DNA from: Istiophorus platypterus
Taxonomy: Eukaryota; Chordata; Actinopteri; Istiophoriformes; Istiophoridae
Direction: 5' to 3'
NCBI GenBank assembly: GCA_016859345.1
Contig: CM029126.1
Coordinates: 12,181,027 to 12,245,026 of the forward strand
DNA length: 64,000 nt
The notes beneath the pieces were generated by a model. The model was given only the letters and a program-made list of their open reading frames with translations. It searched no databases and was not told the origin of the DNA. A program made the translations under genes and the position numbers. Below, one piece after another: positions 24,401-36,730 of this stretch (positions within the stretch are counted from its first letter, which is position 1; each line of letters opens with the position of its first letter).

Positions 24401-27400
24401 TTTCTACCGAACGAATCCCCTTCTGGAGATGATTTCAGCATGGCAATCATTAACGGTCTCCCCTTTAAGGCTCAGCTCCTCCCCTTTAACACAGCGATTT
24501 CCTGACAGAAAAAAAAGACATGTTCAATGTCAAAGAACACAACAATGCAGTGCCTCTCGGTACTGCAGTGACCTAGTTCTGTTTTAGGCTTCTGACAGTG
24601 CATGCCTCTCAGCAAAGAAAACCATGAAACTAAACATCATGGAAAAATGCACTGGCAACATGTTTTCTTCACAATACTACCTTTTCTACCACCTCTGCTT
24701 TTTCATAGGTTATATGCTAAAGGCAATGGATATACCAGTTCCCAGGCTGACAACAGTCCCAAGGCCCTCCCCCCTCCTCATGACGATGGTGGCCAGAATC
24801 TTGCGTCCCAGAAGGCTATGCTGGATACGTGTGGTCAAGGCGTTGAAACGCTGGTGACTCAACATCGCTATCTGGTCATGCAGAGTACTGCCACTCACTG
24901 GAAGCTAGAGAGAGGGAAGTATACAGGATAGAATAGGCAAAAGAGAAGGGAAATAAGGATTATTATATATTCTGCAGATGTGAAATTTATTCGACTGTGC
25001 GATCCAATGACAAGTCTCAAAAAACTATCAAAGAAAATAACATCTTTTGTGTGTGTCAATGAACATCATCTCCAAGACAGGAAAAAAGACAAAAAACAGA
25101 AAAAGAGAACTGATTTATTTACCGTGAAGCAGCAAATGTTTTGATTTATATACTCTTTTTTTTTTTTTACTTGGTTATGTTTAAACTTAACTTAGTTTAC
25201 AGGTTTTTTGTGCTTGTCATATGGACATTTATATTGTTATTTTGTTGTTGAAACAGTTTTGCTCAAGTGAGGTCAGTCAATTACATGCAGACATTGATGC
25301 TTAGTTAAAGGTAAAATTTTTGCACATTCCATTATGCACTGCCCTGTCCCCATGCTGAGCCTGATAGAAAATGTGAAAAAAATCAGAGTCAGCTCACCTC
25401 AGCAGGGATAAGTTCCCCAGTGCGGGCTGCCCTCTCAGCTTCTCCAATCAGGACTCGCAGAGCAGCATCTGCTGCTTCCTGTTTTCCCTGCTTCTTGTTG
25501 GATGCACAGACTGGAGGAAACCATCGTCCACCCAACTTAGCTTGGTAGGTGAACCTGAGCAGAAGGGACAAAGAGAAAGACAATCAGAGGAGGATGTGAC
25601 TGGGGTTTTCTTGCTCAATTTAAGGGCCAAGGATCCCATGGAAACCATGGTTGGGCCATAAACAAAAACGTCCATTTGAGCACTTTCCCTATCATGTCTG
25701 GTGTAGCTACAACAATACAGCTCCAGCGAAATAAGGTAAAAAGGCTTTCATTTAACATCCACAACTTTGAACTCTATTTTTTTTCCTTAGGCATACAAAG
25801 AACATATTTGCAAATGCACATTGCAGCCCGATCAGTTGATAATTTTCCCCCAGTGTACACACATTAATATGTGTTTGTGAATTCATTCAGCTCACACATA
25901 CTTAGGCTCATGTGGTGGCCCAGACTGGCCCACTAAGCGGATCTCAGCAGCAAAGCCCCGGGCTCTGGCGTATTCGAGAAGACCCGACACTGCGTTGTTG
26001 TTCAGGTGGTTGATGAGGTCCCCAACGCCTGCCTCGTGAGCTGCTCGCAATTCATCTGCAGTCAGGGGAGGCAAAGAGGGACATGTAGTCCCAGTACCAC
26101 CTCCATCACTATCGCTGGAAGAGCCTAGGGGCAACTGAGGCTGGAAAAGATAGATGGTGGTGGGGGGAGGAAAAAGAGAGGGATGTGAGCCATATTGAGC
26201 AAAGAGAGTGGAGCAGTATGATGAAAGTGACAAGATAATTTCTTTCTGCTCGAGTCATCTGTTGTTTCCCTGAAGTCATTCCACTCATTTTTGGGTTATG
26301 CAAAATGAACAACTCAAGTTATTCTCTGCTTCTCACTGCACACCTTGTTAAGCTGCAGCCTTCCATCAGCCATTAATTCTTTGACGGCCTCCTCTGCTGC
26401 AAGCTGGCGGGCTGCCTTCTTGCTTGGGGCTGAGGCCTCAGGGAAGAGGCTCTCTCCAACCTTCACCCTGTACATGAACCTGAACACAGGACGGAGATGG
26501 TGAAGGTTTAAGACAGGGAGAGAATTATTTTGGTTTGTTACTGAGATCAGATATGATGCCACACTTTATCGAGTTAATATTTGAGATTCCTGGTTTATTA
26601 CATTTACATAAAAAGAGCAGATGTTCCAGCGTCACAGTAACAATGGAGCCTATGGTGTAGTGGTCAGAAAAACAGAAGTATACATCATTTATAGAAAGTG
26701 ATTAGAGGAAAAGAAAAGTCTGAATTTTATCACCAGCCAGTCAGCTACCTACAGAGATGGATTATGAACAGAGAGAGTGGTAAAGAGTGGATGAACAGAG
26801 ATGGCATTGTGTCTTTGTCAGCTGACTACAGTACTGATGACAAAATGACCAGAAATAGCAGATCAACAGCTTCCCTGAGGGAATGTATGACCAAAGAGGA
26901 ACTCAAAAAAACATGCAGTGTCGGAGAGAGCAACATGAAAAACGAAGATCTGAAGGGAAGTGAGGGAACCAGTACCGTGGGTCATGTGGTGGGCCTGCCT
27001 GCCCAGTGATGATGAATTCAATAGGGTTCCCACTGCGCTGGCTGTACTCCATCAGGACGGACACTGGATTTTTCCCACCAGGCAGGGAGCGGGACAGTGG
27101 CTGGCGAGGTCCCTCCATCACCCCTGTCCCTTCCATGCTACCAGACCCAAAAACTCCCCCAATGTTTTCGACAGCCCCCTGACAGACAGCAGAAGAGACA
27201 AATTTTCTTTTCATTAAAGCTTGTTTTTGGTGGCTGGACCAGCATATCCTTTCATTGATTCAATTTTACTAAGTCTGCACAAGTAATTACATACTCTTTA
27301 AAATTACAATCTTTTTGATCGGGTAATACTTTATAGTAGAGCTCCCTGTTTGGATGCAAGATATTTGACCAAACACAGGTGTCTGTTTACAGCAAGGGTC

Positions 27401-30400
27401 GGCAGCTAGGTGCTTAGGCCAGTTTCTTTCAAGATTTTTTAAATAGGGGGACAGTGTTCAACAGACACAGCAAGGCTGTATGTTTCAATATGTTTTGTTT
27501 ATTTATTTCAATTCATTTAAGAGTATGTTATAGTATGTTTTTTGTTAAACTGCAAGACTAAATATAGAATTGACAGGGTATCCACACATGATAAAAAGTG
27601 GCTAGCTAACCTCTGGTCAAGTTAGTCCTGTTACCAAAGAGAAAAATATCATCAGCACAACATTCCAGTTTGCCACCTATTTATGTTTGTGTGACACAAA
27701 TCTGTCCTTGTTTGAATTCAGTGGGTTATTGTCAATTTCAAGGGAGTGATTTATTATTTATTTGTGTTATTTACCTGGTAAGTGTATTAGACTTGATATC
27801 AGCACACCGGCTGTTCAAATAGCTTGGTGCAGAATAAGGCACAGTAGCAGTAGTTTGAAAGTCTCTTTTCATGTAGGAGCAGATTTACAGGTTACTAGTT
27901 AATATCTGAGGTTCATACCAATGAGTTTTGGTATGAAGTATGAAGTTGGAAACTGGGTCACAACATACTTTGAATAACTTACATTAAAAAGGCTGATTGG
28001 AGCTTATTTTCAAAAACTCAAACACAACTTACACTGGTGTCTGGGAGTACATCCATAACTTGCTCCGTACTGGCAGTATTTCCATCATCCTCTGTGCTCG
28101 GCCCTCCCTGCATCTCTCCGATGAGAATGCGCAGGGTGGCCGCAGCAGCATCCTTTTTTGCAACCTTCTTACTGGAAGCCTCTGCGACAGGAAACAGCCT
28201 CCCATTGAGCATCACCTGCATACGGAATCTGACAGAGGGAGAGAGGATATACAGATGAGACACAGTGATCTGTTAATACATGATTTAATGAGCAGCTTCA
28301 ATTCTTTGAAACTACTGTGTTGTGTAACACACACAAAGTAATACTAATTCTTAACTGGCAGCATCTTATGTCTTCATCATTTGTCACAGAATTTGAATCA
28401 AGAGGTTTGTCATCAGGTTCTTTGTAGAGAGTAATAAACATGGGGGGGGGCAAAAAAACCTATGTGTATAACATAAGGAAACAACAAACAGCACTCCAAA
28501 AACTGTGACTTAATGAAATTAACTGACGTAATTACACTGACAAAGACTCTGTATTTTATTTGGATCTGTCAAAACCTGATCCACATAGTAACGTCAAAAC
28601 TGGTACGGGTGCATGCCTACTTAAATTTCAAAATTGCAGCATCAAGATGTAGACAATGATCAAAGATAAATTGACATGAACCCCTTTATCAATTAGAACT
28701 TTACACAGAGATCTTGTTACTAACCTTGGGTCGTGGGAGGGTCCTGACTGGTCAAGGAGCAGGAACTCGCAGTTCTGGCCGAGATATTGGGCATACTCCA
28801 TGAGGCCGCTGACGGGGTTCTTCAGCCTCACCTCCTGTAATTTGGCCCACAAGTTCTGGGGAGGTGGGGCAGCCAGTGACACAGCAACAGTTCCCACGGT
28901 GTTGGCCTTCTCTGCTGCCAGTTTTTCAGCATCTGTCTCTCTGCGAATGGCATTGAGGAATTCTGGGATGTCGTCGGTAGCCCACTGTCCTTCATTGGTC
29001 TCTTTGTCTTGACACGAGGTAAAGGAGGGGGGCTGATGGGAGGACTGGGACTGAAAAGGAAAAGGAAAGAACTGAGAGGGTTCCTAAAATAAGACCACAA
29101 ATCCCAAAGCGGATAACCCCAGCTAAATACATATAGTAATAACACACTTCACATATTCCTCTCATTTTTCTTTAATGTTATATTTCAACTTTTGGGGCAA
29201 TTGCTTAGTTTAGTTTCTTGCATTTGGGTAGATGAGATGATTGATAAAAAATTTTATGAATCTTTGCCCTTAGAATTTGCTTTTTTAACATAGGACTTTT
29301 TTTTCAGGCTTACTGTATCTTTCTATATTCAGGAAAAACTACTAAGATACAAAGCAAAACACTGGAATTACACCTACCGTCTCACTGTGACCTTGCTTTA
29401 CATTCCAGCTATCTGGGAGTGGTATTGGCTCAAGACCTGGTATTGGCGGTAGTGCTGGTGATGGCAGGAAAATGGACCCTCCTCCCTTCTCCTCTCCACT
29501 GGCTTCCACTTCCATCTGACATCCCTCTGCCGAGGTGCTCTGTGCAGCTTTGAGGCTCCTCTCCATCCTCTCTCTGCGGCGGAGGGAGAGTTCCCAGGTG
29601 GGAGGGTTGATCTCAGCGTTCTTTATAACTTCACCTTGCTTCTCCAGAGCATAAAGGGTGGGATTGACCTTCTTGGCACTCCTAAAACCCAGATTTTTGG
29701 CTATGACAAGAGCGGTTGCCTCCCCAGAATTCAGGAGGTACTGCAGAACTTGCTCCTTCTGGTCTGCCATTGTGGAAAGCTGAGGCTCCCGATCAGGGGA
29801 GCTGGTTTTGCTGGGATGTTGTTCTTCTTTGTACTGACCTTTTGCTGGTGATTGAGATTCTTCAAAGTCAGATGACTCAGAAGAAGAGAAGTAAGAAGAA
29901 CTGGAATCTGTGTCAGAGTCCTCTTCTTTGGCCTGTCCCCTGTCGCTTGCTGTTTCTGTTTTTAACTCAACCTCGGCATCAAGTGTTTGAGGTCGTTCTG
30001 ACCTGACACACAGATGGGATGGTGGACTTTGTACTTTGGAGTCTTGATCTTCCTTGTATCTGAGAGGTTCACTGTAAGCAGTCCACTCAGGAGGATGGAG
30101 TCCTTGCTTGGATGCTTTTTGTAAGCGTTCCAAAGAGTAGAGGGCCTTGTTCACTATCTTCTTGGGCAGACGCAGCCTTTTGGCTAACAATTTTGCAGAG
30201 ATACTCTCATTTTGCCTCAAAGCAGCCAAAGCCCGGTGTACCTGGTCCTGGATGTCAGGAGTGAGAGTGATGTTAACTTTACTAGAGCTTGAAATTGAGC
30301 TGCTGGAAGGAGAATCTCTGTCAAACCTTCCTCCTCTGATGGGCCTGTCTTGACGAAGAGACAAACTCTTGAAACTGTCATAAAAGGAGTTTGACTGGGT

Positions 30401-31021
30401 GCACCATTGTCTGCTGGAGTACTGGTTATGGTTTTTACCTTGTAACTGGTTTTCGTTCAGGTGTAGAGGGACCTGGGGTCCTCGTGAGGGTCCTGCACTG
30501 GAAGGGTATGCAAAACCCTGGTCCCAGCTGTACCTATCTCTACCCCTAGGGCTGCTGTATTGGTTTGGATATCTACTGTACGCTGACTTGGGCTGATATG
30601 TGGAACAGGATGGCCTGTTGTGTACCACTCCCCCTCCCCCTCCTTGTGGACTGGCTCTGAACTGTGGAGCCACTGAGCTGTGTCCTCTCAGGAACTCCAC
30701 CTGTTGGTATTGAAATAAATTGGGACGAGGACTGGGACTGTGAGTCTGATGTGAATTGTTAATGGTCACAGGTTTAGGGGCTGCTTTACCGTGGGTTGAT
30801 GTGGGTGGAGTGTATGGGATGAATGAGGGAACTGGGGGCTGTGTGGACACTACAGGAGGGGTAGGGCTGTTTTGGTAACCCGAATATGGGTTCTGCTGTG
30901 GGCCAGCTCTGGGGTAGAGTGGGGCCGGGCCAGGTCTGTTGTAATTCTCCTTGGCCTGGAGGTTGGGTGGTGGATGTATGTGGTAGCGTTCTTTGGATGG
31001 CCCTCCTCTACCTCTGCTCAT
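21449..31021 (-). CDS. adar: adar: double-stranded RNA-specific adenosine deaminase (ADAR1, p150-type), complete, 15 coding exons
   Basis: ADAR1 converts adenosine to inosine in double-stranded RNA, marking self RNA and restraining innate sensing. Coding exons in transcript order: 31021-29378, 29050-28725, 28228-28033, 27178-26976, 26479-26344, 26140-25902, 25554-25398, 24904-24736, 24501-24408, 24281-24165, 23988-23861, 23729-23547, 23390-23278, 22790-22663, 21773-21449. They keep frame throughout, giving 4158 nt and about 1385 residues (human p150 has 1226). The first exon encodes a Pro/Gln-rich leader containing QVEFLRGH (human QIEFLKGQ), a Z-alpha domain (about 248-313; N, Y and PPEW retained) and a second Z domain (about 417-478). 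dsRBDs lie at about 626-695, 759-829 and 885-955, each split by an intron after an HDPR or HEPK motif. The deaminase runs from about 968: NDCHAE supplies the zinc histidine and catalytic glutamate, and PCGDG and MSCSDK the two zinc cysteines. The C-terminus is longer than human. An acceptor at about 31152 puts the ATG in exon 2. Neighbours: kcnn3 downstream, chrna11-like gene divergent upstream. Confidence 0.97.
21893..22135. repeat. dispersed teleost repeat in the last adar intron
   Basis: Begins TTCAATTCAATTCAACTTTA and continues TTTATATAGCACC, later containing AGAGACCCAACATTTCCCCC and ATGAGCAGCACTTGGCGACA. I recognise this as a very common teleost interspersed repeat. It lies between adar exons 22663 and 21773. 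Confidence 0.65.
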
Positions 31022-31152
31022 AGCGCAGGGGATGAGCGTGAAGGGGGCCCGTGCAGCTGGCTGTGCAGCTTCTGTATAAGTGTAAGTCCTCTAGCACAAA
31101 CAGCAGGCCCTGATAAAAAGTCAGGGCAGGCAAGTTGCACACGGAAAGCACC
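31022..31152 (-). other. adar: adar 5' UTR part of the first coding exon
   Basis: A splice acceptor (GTATTTCAG, reading the minus strand) lies at about 31152, followed by 131 bases of leader before the ATG at 31021. The ATG has G at -3, an acceptable start context. The leader shows no in-frame ATG that would extend the protein. The upstream non-coding exon is probably in the CpG-rich stretch 32.8-34.75 kb; one candidate donor (CTCCAG followed by GTAACC) is at 34562/34561, but it is unproven. Confidence 0.55.
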
Positions 31153-31269
31153 TGAAATACAAACAAATGACAATATCAGAAGAATGTTTAGAAACAGAAA
31201 TGAATAGCAGTAAGTTCCACGAGTGGTGGTAAAAAAAAGTCAGGGCTGTAAGAGAAACTGTCACTCCAG

Positions 31270-31372
31270 CCAATAACACGTAACAAGTTCAAACCCTGTT
31301 GGCAGGCCTTCAACCTGCTCAAGTGTCCTTGGATAAGTCAGTGAATCTATACCTGCCCCAATAATACAGTAG
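31270..31372. repeat. tRNA-derived SINE remnant in adar intron 1
   Basis: Contains a box-B-like GTTCAAACCCTG followed by CAAGTGTCCTTGGATAAGTC, resembling the tRNA-derived head of teleost SINEs. No intact box A was found, so it is a decayed fragment. Confidence 0.45.
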
Positions 31373-32697
31373 CCAACAACTCATGCCTTCCTGAAGTGCA
31401 GTATACAGAAAGAGGACAATAAAATGTCAGGATAATATGGAAAAAAGGAGGTTATATGCCAAGGATAAGGTCTGACATTCACCAACAATTTAAATGTTGC
31501 TGTGTGTAATCTTCAGATTATACCCCAGCCAGTCTATAAGGATACTGCAGGGTGACATACTGTCTCTCCGAGTCACACTGAAACTTAATCCCAGGGCAAA
31601 AGGATGGTGATTAATAATTCAGACCTTCTTGTGACTATTCTGTTTTATTTCTGGCCTTACAAATTATTGCTGGATCTGGATCCATAACAGCTGGAAAAGT
31701 GAGACACTGATGCAGACAAAAAGGACAGTTCCAAGGACATAAGAACGTAAAGGGCTACCTGTCAGTGATGTGCCGTGGACAGAAAACCATGCAGTTGCTA
31801 GCTGACAGTCCTGAGGATGATAATAGGTTTTGGCAGCGCTAGATTAATTCCTTCCTCCAAAAACATACACAGCCATGACTAAAATGTTTCACTGAGGAGA
31901 AATGTAGATCTTGCAAAAAGGCGTAGTTCAGAATTTCCAGTATCCTTCTATGGTACTACAAACATTGATCCAGCCTCAAATGTCATATGTGACAACACTC
32001 AACAATGTCTATATCAGTGAGACTGACAAAAAGGAGACATCCAATACTGACTCAGGTTTCATCCCCTCTGGCTCATTCACATAGAGCTGAGCAGGCCCAA
32101 CGCCACCACATTAATGGAGAACATCATAGTGTTGGTTCATCACTGTAACAGGGGCCGACAGGGCCTGCAGCCCAGGGGCCAAATGGGGCTGGAGCTGACT
32201 CATCTTGACCCTAATGCAAGGCAACAGTTGACAGCCAAAATAACAACTGTGTTTTTTCAGAATCCACTGTAGTTATGCTCCTCTCCATTTTGAGCCTGGG
32301 CAGAGGCATGAGCAAGACAAACCACTTGTCCACTGGTGAATCACCTCTTTTGCCTGCTTTACGCTGTCATGTCAGGAAACGGCGAAATATCACCAATGTA
32401 CAGTTTGATGTGCAAGGACGTTTGTGTATTATAATTACTTAGGATTGCAGAAATTAAACCTGGACCAAGCTCCGAATCTGGTACACATATATTCACATGT
32501 CCATACAAAACACAATATAAACCGGTAGCCCAGTGGGCTCACGGAGCACTGTGGATCTCACCTACAGTAGTTGGAAAAGTAGCAGCAGTGGAAAAAAACA
32601 CGGAGTATTCACGTAGCTGCTCCTGCAGCTTACCAGTGATCGGAATACAGAAACTCATTCAGAATAAAATATATTTTAAAAAATGAATAAATAATAT

Positions 32698-32744
32698 ATC
32701 CATCTATCTATAGATAGATACATAGATACATAGATACATATATG
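32698..32744. repeat. imperfect ATCT/GATA repeat
   Basis: CATCTATCTATAGATAGATA followed by CATAGATA units, in probable adar intron 1 or promoter-proximal DNA. Confidence 0.8.
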
Positions 32745-32799
32745 ACTGTTTTTTACAGAGAAAACTTGTACAGTACCGGTGGTAGATTGTAAAAAAAAA

Positions 32800-34750
32800 A
32801 AAAAAAATCACTAAACCGTCTATTAAGTTAATCTACTGGTGTCTTGCGCTTTTGGTGAGCGACGTCCAGTCCGCAGTTTTCACAACGTAAACGCCAGCGA
32901 TGTCGCTCGCTTACAAACGCTGGATGTAAATCGTAAAAACACGTTTCTACACCGATCTGCGACGAAAGTTGAGGGGGGAAAACCATCGGCTGACGCGTGT
33001 AAGAATGAAAAAAAAAAATGAAAGGGGGGCAGAAGTAAGTTTCGATTTCGTTTCTTCCTGTGAGATAGGTTTCCATTGTGAGCCACGTGACCAGCTTAGG
33101 CTCAACAAGTCGAGCGGACAAAGGGCAAATGGACAGACGTGTCTATTAAGTGTTTAAAAAGTACATCTCCTCTACCGGGGGGGGGGGGTCGTCTATTCAT
33201 TCTCATGCTTAAGGAGGTCGCCCTGCGGCCCCAACTTAAATAATCAATGCGCCCTTGTTGCCGGGACGCTACAGGAACATCGTCTCAAACGCAGACTTCG
33301 CAAGGCAAACTAGGGGAGAGGAGACATCACATGCTCAGGTCATTAAAAATAAAACGGGAGGAGGGGAAAGGATGGAGACTGATAGTAACGTAATACATTT
33401 CGAGGGATAGAAATATCACAGCGACAGTCCAGATCTAGAGACAGGGTCGCGACGGGGAGGAACAACATGAGGAGTATTATGAGGCGAAGGGCGCTGTCGA
33501 AAGCAGGAGTGGCACAGACACATGCAACCCGAAAGGAAATTCTAAGCCCATGTAGGACACGGATCCTGCAGCATCTTTGCAATCAGTCATTCAAATACAC
33601 AGAGTTTAAGTTACAAAGCAGTTCAGCGGCGACGCGTAGACTCGCACGGAGATACCGCCCCCGTCGGAGTAAAGGCGATCTCCATTCATGTTTTAGTAAT
33701 CGCGCCCGATTTCTGCAGAGTTAACACCGCAGTTTATTATGAACGAGTTCGCGTGATTCAAATTCAAATCAAATCTTTCGTCGCTGTCATTGGTTTAAAA
33801 CGAGCGTGGGGATACGTTTACAGCCCAGTGCATAATTGTGCCACATAATACTGACTAGACAGGGTAAATGTTTAGCCATGTAACGTGGGGATATATAAAA
33901 GCAGCCCGATCGACACGTGTCTATCATCGATAACTTAATCTGAACGGCAAAAACCTCATTCTATAACACAAGATGGACGGTATAACCAAGTTATTACAGG
34001 AACAAAAAAAAAAAACACCGAAACATTCAGAAACGCGTTAATGTCACATTTAGCTATTCGGTGCCTTGAATTAACTTATCATCGGGGGTTGCGGGAGTCA
34101 CAAAAGACGGTGACACTCTAACACACGTTTTAAATAATGTGATTATTGCGGGAGACGGACCAGCCTGTCTGAGCACGAAACTCTTCAAGTTCCCTCTGTT
34201 AGTATGGCAACGGTCGCTCACTGAGGAAACGCACAGCTAGAACTCAAAAAGCTAAAAGCGTAGACGAACTTAAAACGTTTAAAACGAAACAAACAAAAAA
34301 AAAACGGGGACAAAAGTGCTCAGACTTGGCGTCGGGGTCATAGATTCCTCGCCCAACACCGTCCCTCATCCAGGTATCGTTAGCAAGGCTGCTAGCTCTG
34401 CGCTGGCACTGCACCATTTCCAACTACCGCCCGCAGTCACAGTCACTCCGCCGTCCGCTAACGCAAAACCACACGCGTACACGCACACATTCACGCACCC
34501 CGCCGTCCAGCCCGGACCGCAACGGACGGTCGACGGACGCGGGGCGGCTTCAACGGGTTACCTGGAGTCACAGTGTTTCGGCCCGGGGGGCTCCCGCGAG
34601 TGGGAAACGGTTTGTTTTAATGCGGTGATAGAAGAACAATCAAAGATTTGGTGCGAGCAGAAGTGACGCGCGACGCCGGCGACTGACATAAACAAGCACG
34701 CGTCGCGGGTGAATGACGCAGCCGCATCGGCAAGGTTCGGATACGCGTGT
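32800..34750. promoter_or_regulatory. CpG-rich region upstream of adar, probable promoter and first exon
   Basis: CpG dinucleotides are visibly dense here compared with flanking AT-rich DNA, especially at 33.2-33.8 kb and 34.3-34.75 kb. It sits between the adar acceptor at about 31152 and the divergent receptor gene at 36731. No long coding frame with recognisable homology was found. A candidate non-coding exon donor is at 34562/34561 on the minus strand. An interferon-response-like core (AAAACGAAAC) occurs at 34281-34290. Promoter function is inferred from CpG density and position only. Confidence 0.5.
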
Positions 34751-36730
34751 TCGCGGATGCGTCCTTGACAAGTGGTTTACTTAAGTGCACATTTGAGGCT
34801 CTTCGGTAAATTCCTGGGGGAAATTTTGTTATCATTTTGCTCCACAACATTTATTCGACAGTTCGGTTTCCCCCAAAAATATTATTTTTTTTTTTTACAT
34901 ACACATAAGCCAAATGTTTCATATTTCCAAATGGGAGGATTTGTGATGTTTTCCGTTCAAGAGTTTTTATTTTATTTATTTATTTTTATTTTTTTGATAA
35001 TTTTTGAAGTTTGAAGTGGACAAAACAAAACAAGCAATGTGAAGGTGTCAGTTTGGGCGCAAGATGATTTTAATTGGCATTTCTCACGATTTTATGAAAT
35101 TTTAAAGTACAAACAATCAGTTGATTAATTGAGGGATGGATGGATGGAGGGATTAAATTCATAGTGAAGACAATCATTTGTTACAGCTTCATATGATATA
35201 TATTCATATGTTGTAAATTTGTTCCATTTCAACCATTAAACAGTAAAGTGCTGCTTACACATTAATGCATGAGTAATAATGATATAATATAAAATAGTAC
35301 AATAGGCACAGTCCATTTGTCTGCATCAAGTGTTTTTGTTTTTTATACCTAAAGTCCATTTTCCTGATTATACTTGTATTCTTTTACTTAGATAGCATTT
35401 TATTGTATTTTTAATGTGGAATTTTTTTAACTTGTAACAGAGCATTTTTACAGTGTGGTCTCAGTTTAAAGGATCTGAATATTTTACAGAGGGGTATGCA
35501 CTCAGTTGTCAAACTTTCATTGTGTTACTGCATTGTGATATAAACCAAAATTACAAATTGCTTCCTTGGTTTGACCATAGTAGTTTATATAATTTAAAAA
35601 AAGATTTATTTGTATACAGAAGTTCTGCATTTTTGTTGTAATTTATGGTGTTACTTTCTGAAAGGGAATGTCGTGTAGTTCTCTTGACCAAGGTTATTGT
35701 GTGAAGCTTAGAAAAAATACACATGTTCTAAATGTGGAACTTATTTCAAATTTTATTTAAAAATCAACAGTTTCACTTTAACAGTAATTGATGCTCAAGT
35801 TGAAAAATGATGAAATTAGAAAGAGAAACAGTCGGTTTACTTATATTTTGATCATGTGACAAAATGCTTACCTCTACCATCATCTTTGGTGCAAATAGGC
35901 CATGGAATTGTCAGAGAATTTAGGCCTCACAAAGAGCTGGTGTGTAGTCTCTTCTAGTAGATCACAGATTGTGTAGCAGTGACATTTAGTGCTTTACCAA
36001 CAAATCCTGTGGGTGTCAGCATTACTCTGTGAATGTGCTGATGTCAGATTCGACTAGTTGAGAGAACTATCAAACACAGCTGGATGGTGAAAAGCGACAG
36101 ACTGTGATAACTGTGTTTAAACTGATTTAAAATGTTCAAGGTCGCTATTATGGTTACAAGGAAAATGTTTCTTTTCCTCGCTCTGTCTCTTTTCCAAGCC
36201 TAGAGTGGCTGCCACTATAAAATCCCACTACCTGGATGGCTGACCGTGTTCACAAGAGTCTCTCATAAATGCAAAGCCCCACTTGAGATCCATAAAACCA
36301 TTAAAAAAAATCACAAAAAAGTCCATGGTAAAATGACAGAAGCTGACAGACATGCAATGAAAGATTATTGCAGATCACAAAGTCTGCAGGAAATGAAAAG
36401 GGGAGCAGCACGAAGGGTGAGTTTGAGCTGTAGGTCAGGGTAATGCTTGGCTCTAAGAGGATGATTGACTCTTATAACATTGCATCTTTCCCTCTGGAGG
36501 AGTGTTCATTTCACTGCATTTCTCACCCACTCTGTCTCTCCTGCTCTCCCTTCCTCTCCCTTTCTCCTCCTTTCCCTGCTCTGCTACTTCTGGTATCACA
36601 CACGCTCTCCCCTTATTTTCTACAACCCCTTTTCTCTTATCTTGATCTCTCTCTTCTCCTCTCCTCTTCCTTCATCTTCTCTCTCTATTTCGCCCTCTTC
36701 CACTCTCTGGTAAACTCAGATGAATGCAGT
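34751..36730. other. intergenic between adar and the nicotinic receptor gene
   Basis: The CpG-rich block ends near 34750 and the DNA becomes AT-rich. A pyrimidine-rich stretch (about 36480-36720) precedes the receptor start codon and may be its 5' UTR or promoter. No TATA box or CpG island was recognised for that gene. Confidence 0.45.
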
